The notes beneath the pieces were generated by a model. It searched no databases. It had not been told where the DNA came from and saw nothing but the letters and a program-made list of their open reading frames with translations. The position numbers were made by a program, and so were the translations under genes. A DNA stretch of 64,000 bases, taken from positions 1 through 64,000 of the forward strand of contig NZ_CP011144.1 of the NCBI RefSeq assembly GCF_000972865.1, read 5' to 3'. The first letter of the stretch is position 1. Each line of letters starts with the position of its first letter. The DNA comes from Pseudoxanthomonas suwonensis. GTDB lineage: Bacteria > Pseudomonadota > Gammaproteobacteria > Xanthomonadales > Xanthomonadaceae. Positions 53,874 through 63,228 of the stretch are shown here, piece by piece.

Positions 53874-56395
53874 CACAGCGCCTCCGGGAACAGGTGGATC
53901 ACCGCCCAGGCGATCGCGCCCTGGCCGACGACGTAACGCCAGAACGCGGCCGTGATCCGCAGTTCCAGCGGACGCGCGGCGTCCACATGGCCCTTGCGCA
54001 GGCCCGCGGCGGCATACAGCGCCAGCAGCATGGCCACCGCCACGTGCACCGCATGGAACCCCGCCAGCGTCCACACCACCGAAGCGTAGGCGTGGACGCT
54101 GGGCGGACCGGCCACGCCGGCCACCGCCGCCAAGTGCAGCCACAGGAAACCGCCGCCCAGCAACACCGCCACGCCCAACCCCGCCTGGGCCGCCGTGGCG
54201 CGGCCGCCGTGCAGGGCGCGTTCGCTCCAGGAAACCGCACCCCAGCACGCCGCCAGCAGCGCCAGCGCCGTCCAGGCCGCCGGCCCGGCGCCGGCCGCCA
54301 TGCCCGCCGGCGGCCACGCCTCGGTGCCCAGCCACAGGTAGAAATAGGCGAATACCAGCGAGGCGAACAGCGAGCCGTCGATCAGTAGCGTCGCCACCAG
54401 CGCCCACCAGCCCGGCGCGTTGCGGCAGGCGTACTGCGACGGCAGCAGCACCCCCGGCGCCGCCTCCAGCTGCGCCGGCGCGGTGCGGTCGCCGGTGGTC
54501 CAGGCCCAGGCCAGCAGCGCGGCCAGCAGCGGCGCCAGCAGCAGCACCGCGGCCAGGTACCACTTGGCGATGAAGCAGGCCAGCAGCGCGGCGATCGCCA
54601 GCGCGGCCAGCAGCGGCCACCAGGTCGAGCCGGAGACGCGGATCACCTGCTCCGGGGCCGCGGTCAGCACGCCGGTGCCCAGCACCTCGCGGCGTCCATG
54701 CGCGGCGTCGCCGAGCAGGCCGTCGGCGCGCGCGCTGCGTTCGGCCACCGTCGGGTCGCGCCACAGCGGGTAGCGGTCGTCGACCTGCGGCACCGAGGCG
54801 AAGTTGTAGGGCGGTACCGGGTGCTGCAGCGCCCACTCCAGCGTCCCGGCATGCCACGGATCGCGGCCGCTGCGGCGGCCGTGGCGGAAGCTCAGCGCCG
54901 CATCGAGCAGGATCGCGATCATCCCGGTGGCCAGCACGAAACCCGCAGCGGTGGACAGCAGGTTGAGCCATTCCACCCCCAGGCCCTGCGGATAGGTATG
55001 CGCGCGCCGCGGCATGCCCAGCAGGCCGGTCAGGTGCATCGGCAGGAAGGTCAGGTTGAAGCCGACGAACACCAGCCAGAACGCGGTGCGGCCCAGGCTC
55101 TCGGAGGGCATCCGCCCGCTGGCCAGCGGCAGCCAGTAGTACAGCCCGGCGAACAACGGGAACATCAGCCCGCCGATCAGCACGTAGTGCAGGTGCGCGA
55201 CCACGAAGTGGGTGTCGTGTGCCTGCCAGTCGAACGGCACCAGCGCCAGCATTACCCCGGTCAGCCCGCCCAGCACGAACACCACGAAGAAGCCGAGGAT
55301 GTGCAGCATCGGCAGCCGCAGCCACGGCCGTCCCGACCACAGCGTGGCGATCCAGGCGAACACCTGGATCCCGGTCGGGATAGCCACCGCCATGCTCGCC
55401 GCACTGAAGAACGCCAGCGCCAGCAGCGGAATGCCGACCGCGAACATGTGGTGCACCCACAGGCCGAAGCTGAGGAAGCCGGTGGACACCAGCGCCAGCA
55501 CGATCCACAGGTAGCCGACCACCGGGCGCCGGGCGAACGTGGGTATCACCATCGACACCACGCCGGCGGCGGGCAGGAAGATGATGTAGACCTCCGGGTG
55601 CCCGAACAGCCAGAACAGGTGTTGCCACAGCAACGGGTCACCGCCGCGGGCCACGTCGAAGAACACGAAGTCGAACGCGCGCTGCATCTCCAGCAGGACG
55701 CTGGCCAGGATCAGCGGCGGGAAGCCGAACGCGATCATGAACGCGGTGACCAGTATCGCCCAGGCGAACAGCGGCATGCGCCGGATGTCCATGCCGGGCG
55801 CGCGGGTGATCAGCACCGCCACGATCAGCTCCACCGCAGCGGTCACCGCCGCGATCTCGGCGAAGGTCACCCCGATCAGCCAGAAGTCGGCGCCGCGTCC
55901 GGGCGAGAAGGTGGCGTCGGTCAGCGGCACGTACATGAACCAGCCACCGTCGGGCGCGGCGTCGAACAGCAGGCTCGAGTACAGGAACAACCCGCCGAAC
56001 AGGTAGCACCAGTAGCCGAACGCGCTCAGCCGCGGGAACGGCAGGTCGCGCGCGCCGAGCATCTTCGGCAGCAGGTACATCGCGAAGCCTTCCATGATCG
56101 GCACCGCGAACAGGAACATCATCGTGGTCCCGTGCAGGGTCACGAACTGGGCATAGCGCTGCGGGTCCAGCACCTCGTTGCCGAACCAGGCCAGCTGCAG
56201 GCGGATGAACATCGACAGCGCGCCACCGACCAGCAGGAAGGCGAAGCCGGTGACGATGAAGCGCATCGCCACGGTGCTGTGGTTGACCGCGGTCAGCTGC
56301 CCGACCCAGCCCGGCCGGTTGCTCCACACCCGCGCCAGCCGGTGCCGACGGCGCCGTTCCTGGGCCGCGCCGAGGGGACGGGCGGGCGCGGTCAT
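53873..56395 (-). CDS. ctaD: Cytochrome c oxidase subunits I and III fused in one chain
   Basis: An 840-residue haem-copper oxidase. The first about 560 residues are subunit I: His88 (low-spin haem), FGHPEVY at 264-270 (CuB His266 and the cross-linked Tyr270, with the Glu of the A1 class), His315-His316 (CuB), and His401/His403 in VVAHLHYV (haems a3 and a). After a soluble linker (about 540-610), the last about 230 residues are five or more helices of the subunit III type. No stop or frameshift separates the parts. Such CtaD-CtaE fusions are known in some caa3 oxidases. The start overlaps the subunit II stop by four bases. Confidence 0.93.
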   Translation of the reverse strand: MTAPARPLGAAQERRRRHRLARVWSNRPGWVGQLTAVNHSTVAMRFIVTGFAFLLVGGALSMFIRLQLAWFGNEVLDPQRYAQFVTLHGTTMMFLFAVPIMEGFAMYLLPKMLGARDLPFPRLSAFGYWCYLFGGLFLYSSLLFDAAPDGGWFMYVPLTDATFSPGRGADFWLIGVTFAEIAAVTAAVELIVAVLITRAPGMDIRRMPLFAWAILVTAFMIAFGFPPLILASVLLEMQRAFDFVFFDVARGGDPLLWQHLFWLFGHPEVYIIFLPAAGVVSMVIPTFARRPVVGYLWIVLALVSTGFLSFGLWVHHMFAVGIPLLALAFFSAASMAVAIPTGIQVFAWIATLWSGRPWLRLPMLHILGFFVVFVLGGLTGVMLALVPFDWQAHDTHFVVAHLHYVLIGGLMFPLFAGLYYWLPLASGRMPSESLGRTAFWLVFVGFNLTFLPMHLTGLLGMPRRAHTYPQGLGVEWLNLLSTAAGFVLATGMIAILLDAALSFRHGRRSGRDPWHAGTLEWALQHPVPPYNFASVPQVDDRYPLWRDPTVAERSARADGLLGDAAHGRREVLGTGVLTAAPEQVIRVSGSTWWPLLAALAIAALLACFIAKWYLAAVLLLAPLLAALLAWAWTTGDRTAPAQLEAAPGVLLPSQYACRNAPGWWALVATLLIDGSLFASLVFAYFYLWLGTEAWPPAGMAAGAGPAAWTALALLAACWGAVSWSERALHGGRATAAQAGLGVAVLLGGGFLWLHLAAVAGVAGPPSVHAYASVVWTLAGFHAVHVAVAMLLALYAAAGLRKGHVDAARPLELRITAAFWRYVVGQGAIAWAVIHLFPEAL

Positions 56396-57138
56396 GGCGC
56401 GGCCTCCGCCGCGGCCACGCCGACGGCGTGCGTGCGCATCCAGGCCGCGTAGTCGTCCGCTTCCAGCACCCGCACGTCGAACGCCATGATCGCGTGCTCG
56501 AGGCCGCAGAACTCGGCGCACTGGCCGCGGATCGGGCCGGCCCGGTCGGCGCGCAGGCGCAGCACGTTGGTCCGCCCCGGGATCGCATCGATCTTGCCGC
56601 CCAGCCGCGGGATCCAGAAGCTGTGGATCACGTCGGCGCTGTCGATGCGGAACTCGACCATCGCCCCGAGCGGCATCGCCAGCACGTCGGTCGTCACCGC
56701 CAGCGGCGTGCCGTCGCGGTCGAGGTGGACGAACTCCCACTGCCACTGCCGCGCGGTCACCGCGACCACGTGCTCCACCTCGGCGCTGCGCCCGGTGATC
56801 CGGTCGCTGGACAGGGTGCCGTGCACCAGCAGCGCGGCCAGCAGCACGGTCGGCAGGACCAGGCCGCCGCCGACGATCATCCGCCGCGCGCCGGCCGCCG
56901 ACAGCCCGCGCTCGCGGCGCATCCCGGCCAGCACCAGCGCCACCACCAGCAGCCAGACCGCGCACGCGCCCCAGAACATCAGCCACCAGGTACCGGCGAT
57001 GGCCTCGGCCGCGGGCCCCGCCGGGTCCAGCGCCGACTGCGGACCGCGGCAGGCGGCCAGCAGTATTGCCAGCAGCATCGCCGGCAACAGCCGGGCCCGG
57101 CTCCGGTAGGGTCGTCGGGAAGCGCCGATGGGCCACAT
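56392..57138 (-). CDS. ctaC: Cytochrome c oxidase subunit II
   Basis: A 248-residue lipoprotein: basic N-terminus, then LAAC lipobox (Cys30), two membrane helices (about 50-72 and 86-106) and the CuA cupredoxin domain. CuA ligands by pattern are His172 (DVIHSFWIP), Cys207, Glu209, Cys211, His215 and Met218 (GQCAEFCGLEHAIMAF). There is no C-terminal cytochrome c domain, so the complex is aa3-like rather than caa3 in subunit II. GAGGAGG lies directly before the ATG at 57138; a GTG at 57168 is an alternative start. First gene of the ctaC-ctaDE-small protein-DUF2231 set. Confidence 0.92.
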   Translation of the reverse strand: MWPIGASRRPYRSRARLLPAMLLAILLAACRGPQSALDPAGPAAEAIAGTWWLMFWGACAVWLLVVALVLAGMRRERGLSAAGARRMIVGGGLVLPTVLLAALLVHGTLSSDRITGRSAEVEHVVAVTARQWQWEFVHLDRDGTPLAVTTDVLAMPLGAMVEFRIDSADVIHSFWIPRLGGKIDAIPGRTNVLRLRADRAGPIRGQCAEFCGLEHAIMAFDVRVLEADDYAAWMRTHAVGVAAAEAAP

Positions 57139-57409
57139 CCTCCTCGTCCGGGCGTGGACACGCCGCACTCCCCGTCCACGCCCGACTAGCCTGCAGAAGG
57201 TTGGCAGTATCCCGGGACGGTCGTGAAGCCGCCGCGATGCATGGATCGGGGAATCCGGCCTGGCGGGTCACCCGCTGGCCGGGCGATGCGGCGGCGATGC
57301 CGGTGCAAGTGCCGGCTTCCTTGTTGACGGAAGGGAACGATTCCGCGCCGGGGAGATGTGCCTGTGCCGTATGGGAAACCGCCGCGGCGACGGCAAGGCA
57401 AGGGCAAGG

Positions 57410-57604
57410 CAACACAACACAACGGCCAGAGCGCTTGGGGTGGTCGGCTTCGGGCTGAGCGCGGCAGTGCGGGTGTGTTGCGGTCGGCTCGACGGCACAT
57501 CCGTGTGCCGACTCGCCGACGCGGCCATCCATGGCCGCTGCCGCAACACACCCGCACCGCCACGTCTTCGGGAACTTTGAGGTCGTAGCTCCGTTCCGGT
57601 GTCC
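57410..57604 (-). repeat. Cruciform repeat element, copy 3 (inverted)
   Basis: On the minus strand, same layout as copies 1 and 2. The outer arms (57541-57561 and 57463-57483) pair at 20 of 21 positions, the exception being G-T in the minus orientation. Inner hairpins are the same as in the other copies. Two stem pairs differ from copy 1 by paired changes on both sides. Confidence 0.85.
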
Positions 57605-57640
57605 CCAGGCAACAGCCGTCATTTTTCTGCCGCGCCGTTC

Positions 57641-57736
57641 TGTAGGAGCCTGGCTTGCCCGCGACGCGACGCCGTCGGCACAGGCGACGCCCTTGTGGTT
57701 CCGACGCCCATGTCGCCAGCAAGCTGAGCTCCAACA
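57641..57736. repeat. TGTAGGAGC-family repeat next to cruciform copy 3
   Basis: Begins TGTAGGAGCCTGGCTTGCCC and ends AAGCTGAGCTCCAACA, with one altered base in the right terminal arm. It is separated from the cruciform element by about 35 bases, as in the other two places where the elements occur together. It lies in the 920-base gap between ctaC and folD, which has no gene. Confidence 0.82.
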
Positions 57737-57801
57737 GTCAGATCGCGGTGTCTTTTCGCCAGGCAATAGAAGCCACGACCGCCACGCCGCCCGAGGACGT
57801 C

Positions 57802-57900
57802 GTCCTGCCGGGGTATGGCGCAAGTGGCACAGGGATGGGCCACGGCCCCGAGTTGAGGGCAGGATGCCCGACCGAGGGGTAAGCCATGCCCCGGCAGGAC
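57802..57900. repeat. Single-copy 99-bp element with 18-bp terminal inverted repeats
   Basis: GTCCTGCCGGGGTATGGC at 57802-57819 pairs with GCCATGCCCCGGCAGGAC at 57883-57900 with one mismatch. Inside are GTGGC/GCCAC (57824-57843) and GGGCA/TGCCC (57857-57869). The plan, an outer stem around two inner hairpins, is like the cruciform element but the sequence is different. No second copy was seen in the window; the remaining bases up to folD show nothing else. Confidence 0.65.
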
Positions 57901-58059
57901 GGCGGCCCCGGCCGAAGAGAGGCTTCTGCCTTGCAGGCGGCGGCTTTGCGCCAAGCCGACACCCTGGCCGCGGTGGCAGTGGCCACACCCCCCAGAACCG
58001 GGGTGCCTTCCCACAGAACCAAAATTCCGCAAAGCCCCGCACATGTCGCGCAGGCGCGA

Positions 58060-58926
58060 CTAGGTAAAGGTCTGCGCCGCCGCGGCCGCTTCCAGGGTGT
58101 TCTGCATCAGCGTGGCCACGGTCATCGGCCCGACCCCGCCCGGTACCGGCGTGATCCAGCTGGCCTGCTGCGCGGCGGCCTCGTAGCCGACATCGCCGAC
58201 CAGGCGGCCGTCATCGAGCCGGTTGATGCCCACATCGATCACCACCGCGCCCGGCTTGACCCACTCGCCCGGCACGATCCCCGGGCGGCCCACCGCCACC
58301 ACCAGGATGTCGGCGTCGCGCACGCGCGCCTCCAGCACCTCGCGCGGGGTGAACTTGTGGCAGCTGGTGACGGTGCAGCCGGCGATCAGCAGTTCCAGCG
58401 CCATCGGCCGGCCGACATGGTTGCTCACGCCGACAATGGTGGCGTTGCGCCCGCGCACCGGGCGGTCGGTATGCGCCAGCAGGGTCATGATCCCGCGCGG
58501 AGTGCACGGGCGCAGGCCGAACTGGCGCAGCGCCAGGTGGCCGACGTTCTCGGGGTGGAAGCCGTCCACGTCCTTGCGCGGGTCGATCCGGCGGATCAGG
58601 CCGCTGGCGTCCGGGATGCCCGGCAGCGGCAGCTGGACCAGGATGCCGTGGATCTTCGGATCGGCGTTGAGCCGGTCGATCAGGGCCAGGATCTGCGCCT
58701 CAGAGGTGCCGGCCGGCAGGTCGTAGTCGAAGGCCTCGATCCCCACCTTCTCGGCGGCGCGGCGCTTGTTGCGCACGTACACGGCCGAGGCCGGATCGGA
58801 ACCGACCAGCACCACCGCCAGCCCTGGCCGCGACCGGCCGGCGGCCACGCGCGCGTCGACCCGCACCTTGAGTTCGTCGAGCAGGGCGTCGGCGACGCGG
58901 CGGCCATCGAGGATGCGGGCGGTCAT
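58060..58926 (-). CDS. folD: Bifunctional methylenetetrahydrofolate dehydrogenase/cyclohydrolase
   Basis: A 288-residue cytosolic enzyme interconverting 5,10-methylene-, methenyl- and 10-formyl-tetrahydrofolate. Signatures: [14 protein letters not shown] (with the catalytic Lys), [20 protein letters not shown], the NADP-binding [17 protein letters not shown] and the C-terminal [19 protein letters not shown]. The frame is open upstream, but the ATG at 58926 opens into [15 protein letters not shown], the family's usual start. It is divergent from the DUF1244 gene. Confidence 0.96.
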   Translation of the reverse strand: MTARILDGRRVADALLDELKVRVDARVAAGRSRPGLAVVLVGSDPASAVYVRNKRRAAEKVGIEAFDYDLPAGTSEAQILALIDRLNADPKIHGILVQLPLPGIPDASGLIRRIDPRKDVDGFHPENVGHLALRQFGLRPCTPRGIMTLLAHTDRPVRGRNATIVGVSNHVGRPMALELLIAGCTVTSCHKFTPREVLEARVRDADILVVAVGRPGIVPGEWVKPGAVVIDVGINRLDDGRLVGDVGYEAAAQQASWITPVPGGVGPMTVATLMQNTLEAAAAAQTFT

Positions 58927-59003
58927 CAGGGCGGTGCTTGCGGGTCGGGGCCGGGAATCGGCACATTGTCCCCGATTCGGCAACCGTGAGGTAGGGACGA
59001 ACC

Positions 59004-59300
59004 ATGGTCGACACCGTGCAACTGCAAGCGGCCGCGTTCCGCCGCCTGCTGCGCCACCTCAACCGGGAGCGCACCGACGTGCAGAACATCGACCTGATGA
59101 TCCTGGCCGGGTTCTGCCGCAACTGCCTGGCCGACTGGTACCGCGAGGCAGCCGGGGACGCCGGCCAGCCGATGGACAGGGAGCAGGCGCGCGAGGCCGT
59201 CTACGGCATGCCATTCGCCGAATGGAAGGCGCTGCACCAGCAGGAGGCCACGCCCGAACAGCTGGCCGCGTTCGAGGCCGCGCGCCGGCGCCATGGCTGA
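59004..59300 (+). CDS. DUF1244 protein
   Basis: A 98-residue soluble protein. [20 protein letters not shown] and [17 protein letters not shown] are the defining segments of DUF1244, a small helical family of unknown function found in many proteobacteria. The CRNC pair could bind metal. Its last 8 bases overlap the next gene, an alpha/beta hydrolase, so the two are probably co-translated. Confidence 0.88.
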   Translation: MVDTVQLQAAAFRRLLRHLNRERTDVQNIDLMILAGFCRNCLADWYREAAGDAGQPMDREQAREAVYGMPFAEWKALHQQEATPEQLAAFEAARRRHG

Positions 59301-60078
59301 GCTGCGCGGCGGGCGGATGCTGCTGGCGGCCGCGCTGTTCGGGCTGCTGGGCTACGCGGCCCTCAGCGCCCTGATGTACCTGCGCCAGCGCGATCTGGTC
59401 TACTACCCGCAGTTCACCCGGGTGGCCGCGGAAACCACCGATTTCGAGCTGCGTTCCGGCGAAGTCGTGCTGCGCGGCTGGCGGGTGAATCCGGGACGCA
59501 GCGACGCCCTGCTCTATTTCGGCGGCAACGCCGAACGGGTCGAGGCCTGGCGCGGACCGTTCGCGCAGTGGTTCGGCGACCGCACGGTCTACCTGGTCGG
59601 CTACCGCGGCTACGGCGCCAGCGAGGGCCAGCCCGGCGAGCAGGCGATCCTGGCCGATGCGCTGACGCTCTACGACGAGGTGCGGCGGCGCCATCCCGAC
59701 GGCGACATCGCCGTGGTCGGGCGCAGCCTGGGCAGTGGTGTGGCCGCCTACCTCGCGTCGCAGCGTCCGGTCGAGCGGCTGGCCCTGGTCACGCCGTTCG
59801 ACGGCCTGGCCGAGGTCGGCCAGGCCCACTACCCGTGGCTACCAGTGCGCCTGCTGGCGAGCGAGCGCTACCCGTCCGCGGACTACCTGCGCGGCTACCG
59901 CGGCCGGCTGCTGCTCCTGCGCGCCGGCCGCGACGAGGTGGTGCCGGCGCGCAACACCGACCGCCTGCTGGCGGCGCTGCCGGTGCCGCCGCAGGTCGTC
60001 GAGTTCCCGCAGCACGGCCACAACGACCTGTCCGAGGATCCGCGCTACGGCGAGGCCTTGGCCGGCTTCATGCGCTGA
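59293..60078 (+). CDS. Membrane-anchored alpha/beta hydrolase
   Basis: A 261-residue hydrolase of the YfhR/ABHD13-like group: one N-terminal anchor helix (about 9-28), then YPQFTRVAAETTDFELRSGE and YFGGNAERVEAW. The catalytic triad by pattern is Ser in VVGRSLGSGVAA, Asp in LRAGRDEVVP and His in FPQHGHNDLSED. Members hydrolyse unknown esters or peptides at the membrane. Overlap of eight bases with the DUF1244 gene suggests a two-gene unit. Confidence 0.88.
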   Translation: MAELRGGRMLLAAALFGLLGYAALSALMYLRQRDLVYYPQFTRVAAETTDFELRSGEVVLRGWRVNPGRSDALLYFGGNAERVEAWRGPFAQWFGDRTVYLVGYRGYGASEGQPGEQAILADALTLYDEVRRRHPDGDIAVVGRSLGSGVAAYLASQRPVERLALVTPFDGLAEVGQAHYPWLPVRLLASERYPSADYLRGYRGRLLLLRAGRDEVVPARNTDRLLAALPVPPQVVEFPQHGHNDLSEDPRYGEALAGFMR

Positions 60079-60130
60079 GCGGGCGGCACGCTGGCCGTCC
60101 GCGGACGCCTGGGCCATCTGGTTTTCTGCC

Positions 60131-60180
60131 CGTCGTTCCGGCGCAGGCTAGAAGCCTCTTTCGGCGACGGAGAGAGCTAT
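60131..60180. repeat. GTCGTCCCGGCG-family repeat, partial
   Basis: CGTCGTTCCGGCGCAGGCTA and a following GGCGACGGAGAGAGC resemble half of the copy at 37711-37809. It is degenerate and incomplete, lying between the hydrolase and the convergent antiporter gene. Confidence 0.5.
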
Positions 60181-60190
60181 TCCGCCTTCC

Positions 60191-62011
60191 CTAGCTTTCG
60201 GCTTCGCCGGTCGGGTCCAGGCGCCGCGACCCGCGCCGCGGCGTGGTGAACGGCGTCGGCGTGGCCGGTGGCGTGTTGCCGATGATCAGCGGCCGGCCCG
60301 CACGCACGTCGCCGGCGGCCACTTCCAGGACGAAGCGCTCGGCGTCAAGGCGCCGCACCTCTTCCGACACCTGCCCGGCCTCGTCAGGGTCCACTCCCAG
60401 CTCCTCCAGCGCCGCACGGCCGAACAGCACCGCCGACTCGAAGGTCTCGCGCACCTGGTAGTCCACGCCCTGCGCCACCAGTTCCAGCGCGTGCTCGCGG
60501 TCGAAGGCGCGGACCAGCAGCCTGGCCTGCGGAAAATCGGCCCGGCACAGCTCGACGATGCGGTTGGCGGCGACGCGGTCGTCGATGCACACGGCGATGG
60601 CGCGCGCGCTGCCCGCCCCCGAGGCGTGCAGCACGTCCAGGCGGGTGCCGTCGCCGTAGTACACCTTGAAGCCGAACTCGCCGGCGCTGCGGATCATCTC
60701 GATGTCGGTGTCGATGATGGTCACGTCCACGTCGCGCGCCAGCAGCGACTGGCTCATCACCTGGCCGAAGCGGCCGAAGCCGATGATCAGCACGCTGCCG
60801 GCGAGCCCGTCGGCCAGCTCGATGCCGTCCATGGAAAGCTGCGGCTTCTCCGGCAGCAGCCGCCGGACCGCCAGCACCACCAGCGGGGTGAGCGCCATCG
60901 ACAGCACCACCACCGCGGTCAGGTTGGCGTCGGCCTGCGCGTCGATCACCCCGGCCGCCGAGGCAGCGGCGAACAGCACGAAGGCGAACTCGCCACCCTG
61001 CGCCATCAGCACCGCGCGGTCCAGCGCCTCGCCATGCGAACTGCGCAGCAGCCGCGCGATCGCGTAGATGCACACCGCCTTGGCCGCCATCATCGCCACC
61101 ACCAGCGACAGGATCAGCCCGGCGTTGGCCGCGACCACGCGCAGGTCCAGGGCCATGCCCACGGCCAGGAAGAACAGGCCCAGCAGGATGCCGCGGAACG
61201 GCTCGATGTCCGCCTCCAGCTGGTGGCGGAAGGTGGATTCGGACAACAGCACGCCGGCCAGGAACGCGCCCATCGCCATCGACAGTCCGCCGATCTCCAT
61301 CAGCAGCGCCGCGCCCAGCACCACCAGCAGTGCCGCCGCGGTCATCACCTCGCGTGCCTTGGCCGCAGCCAGCAGGCGGAACAGCGGGTTGAGCAGCCAG
61401 ATCCCGGCGGCCACCAGGCCCGCCAGCGCGGCCATCGCGATCCCGATGTCCGCCCAGCGCGAGCCGGCGTGCTCGGCCGGCATCGGTGACATGAACGCCA
61501 CCAGCGCCAGCAGCGGCACGATCAGCAGGTCCTCGAACAGCAGGATCGAGACGATCTTCTGCCCGCGCGGCAGCGCGATGTCGCCGCGTTCGCTCAGCAG
61601 CTGGATGACGATGGCGGTCGAGGTCAGGACGAAACCGGCCGCACCGATGAAGGCGATCTTGCCGGGCAGACCGAACAGCAGCGCCACCCCGGTCAGCACC
61701 GCGATGCAGGTGCCGATCTGCAGCGAGCCCAGGCCGAAGATCTCGCCGCGCAGGCTCCACAGGTGCGACGGGCGCATCTCCAGCCCGATCACGAAGAGGA
61801 ACATGACCACGCCCAGCTCGGCCACGTGCAGGATCGCCTGCGGGTCGGAGAACCAGCCCAGCCCGAACGGGCCGATCAGCAGGCCCGCGGCCAGGTAGCC
61901 GAGCACCGAGCCCAGGCCCAGGCGCCGGAACAGCGGCACCATCACCACCGCCGCGCCGAGCAGCGCGACCACCTTGACCAGTTCGCTGCCGGTTGCGCTC
62001 TCGACCGCCAT
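60191..62011 (-). CDS. Kef-type monovalent cation:proton antiporter (CPA2) with TrkA-N domain
   Basis: A 606-residue inner-membrane protein. About twelve helices (5-385) include GLEMRPSHLW, LLFEDLLIVPLLALVAF (with the conserved acid of the CPA2 ion site) and MAQGGEFAFVLF, followed by a cytosolic RCK/TrkA-N domain (about 405-525) with the nucleotide-binding IIGFGRFGQVMSQSL and DTD. The layout is that of KefB/KefC potassium efflux systems, which are gated by glutathione adducts. No separate KefF/KefG ancillary oxidoreductase is adjacent. The C-terminal tail is rich in Pro, Thr and Arg. Confidence 0.93.
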   Translation of the reverse strand: MAVESATGSELVKVVALLGAAVVMVPLFRRLGLGSVLGYLAAGLLIGPFGLGWFSDPQAILHVAELGVVMFLFVIGLEMRPSHLWSLRGEIFGLGSLQIGTCIAVLTGVALLFGLPGKIAFIGAAGFVLTSTAIVIQLLSERGDIALPRGQKIVSILLFEDLLIVPLLALVAFMSPMPAEHAGSRWADIGIAMAALAGLVAAGIWLLNPLFRLLAAAKAREVMTAAALLVVLGAALLMEIGGLSMAMGAFLAGVLLSESTFRHQLEADIEPFRGILLGLFFLAVGMALDLRVVAANAGLILSLVVAMMAAKAVCIYAIARLLRSSHGEALDRAVLMAQGGEFAFVLFAAASAAGVIDAQADANLTAVVVLSMALTPLVVLAVRRLLPEKPQLSMDGIELADGLAGSVLIIGFGRFGQVMSQSLLARDVDVTIIDTDIEMIRSAGEFGFKVYYGDGTRLDVLHASGAGSARAIAVCIDDRVAANRIVELCRADFPQARLLVRAFDREHALELVAQGVDYQVRETFESAVLFGRAALEELGVDPDEAGQVSEEVRRLDAERFVLEVAAGDVRAGRPLIIGNTPPATPTPFTTPRRGSRRLDPTGEAES

Positions 62012-62056
62012 GCTCAGCCACTCCTTGCCTGATGCGCCATGCCGGCTCGGCCGGCC

Positions 62057-63196
62057 TCAGCCGTCCGAGCCGCAGAACCGAGCGTAGTCGATGTAGCCGG
62101 GGAATGGCCGCTCCGGCGCACACACCGGGCACTCCGGGTCCGGCACCAGGCGGACCTCGCGGAAACGCATCGCCAGCGCATCGAACTGCAGCAGCCGCCC
62201 GGCCAGCGGCTGGCCAATGCCGAGCAGCAGCTTGAGCGCCTCGTTGGCCTGGAGCAGGCCGACGATGCCCGGCAGCACGCCGAGCACGCCGGCCTCGGCG
62301 CAGCTGGGCGCGAACTGTGGCGGCGGCGGCTCCGGGAACAGGCAGCGGTAGCACGGGCATTGGCCGCGGTGGCGGCCGGCGTCGAACACGCTGGCCTGGC
62401 CCTCGAAGCGCTGCACCGCGCCGTAGACCAGCGGCTTGCCCAGCTTCACGCAGGCGTCGTTGAGCAGGTAGCGCAGCGGGAAGTTGTCCGAGCCGTCCAC
62501 CACCACGTCCACGCCGTCCAGCAGCGCCTCGACGTTGGCCGAGGTCACCCGCTCGCGCACGCCCTCGATCCGCACGCGCGGGTTGAGCGCGGCCAGCCGC
62601 TCGCGCGCCGAGTCCACCTTAGGCGCGCCGATCGTGGCCTCGACATGCAGGATCTGCCGCTGCAGGTTGCTGCGGTCGACCACGTCGTCGTCGACCAGGC
62701 GCAGGTGGCCGACGCCGGCCGCGGCCAGGTAGAACGCGGCCGGCGAGCCGAGCCCGCCGGCGCCGACCAGCAGCACGCGGGCGCGCTGCAGCCGGCGCTG
62801 GCCCTCGATGCCGACCTCGGCCAGGCGCAGGTGGCGCGAGTAGCGCTCGAGGAAATCGGCCTCGTCTGCGTCCAGCTGCGGCCGCACCAGCGGCAAGGAC
62901 TCAGCGATCCAGGCGCTGGTACCGCCGGCCACCGAATGCACGTTGGTGTAGCCGGCCTCCTCCAGCACGGCGGCGGTGGCGGCCGAGCGCCGCCCGGACT
63001 GGCAGATCAGCAGGACCGCGGCGTCCGGCGACGGCAGGTGGCGGCCGTGGTCGGCCTCGAGCTCAGCCTTGGCGATGCCCAGCGCGCCTTCGGCCTGGCC
63101 GCCGGCGCGCTCGTGCGCCTCGCGGATGTCGACCAACAGCGCGCCCTGGCGCTGGCGGTCGCGTGCCTGGCGCGGGGTGATTTCGGAGATGGCCAT
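62057..63196 (-). CDS. moeB: Rhodanese-ThiF type MoeB (molybdopterin-synthase adenylyltransferase)
   Basis: A 379-residue two-domain protein. The N-terminal rhodanese domain (about 4-105) has its persulphide Cys65 in ICQSGRRSA. The ThiF/E1-like domain (about 115-375) has the ATP-binding GAGGLGS (145-151), DNFPLRYLLNDAC, and zinc-binding pairs CPCYRC and CPVC. It activates the C-terminus of MoaD (or ThiS-like proteins) for sulphur transfer. The domain order is the reverse of eukaryotic MOCS3. The frame continues upstream through a repeat, so the ATG at 63196 was chosen. It lies downstream of moeA on the same strand. Confidence 0.93.
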   Translation of the reverse strand: MAISEITPRQARDRQRQGALLVDIREAHERAGGQAEGALGIAKAELEADHGRHLPSPDAAVLLICQSGRRSAATAAVLEEAGYTNVHSVAGGTSAWIAESLPLVRPQLDADEADFLERYSRHLRLAEVGIEGQRRLQRARVLLVGAGGLGSPAAFYLAAAGVGHLRLVDDDVVDRSNLQRQILHVEATIGAPKVDSARERLAALNPRVRIEGVRERVTSANVEALLDGVDVVVDGSDNFPLRYLLNDACVKLGKPLVYGAVQRFEGQASVFDAGRHRGQCPCYRCLFPEPPPPQFAPSCAEAGVLGVLPGIVGLLQANEALKLLLGIGQPLAGRLLQFDALAMRFREVRLVPDPECPVCAPERPFPGYIDYARFCGSDG

Positions 63197-63228
63197 GGGT
63201 CGATTATCGGCCCCGCGCGCGGTCTTTG

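Noticed and set aside
57886..58989. A 367-codon plus-strand frame over folD
   Set aside because: Antisense to folD with a His/Gln/Arg-rich translation lacking any family pattern.
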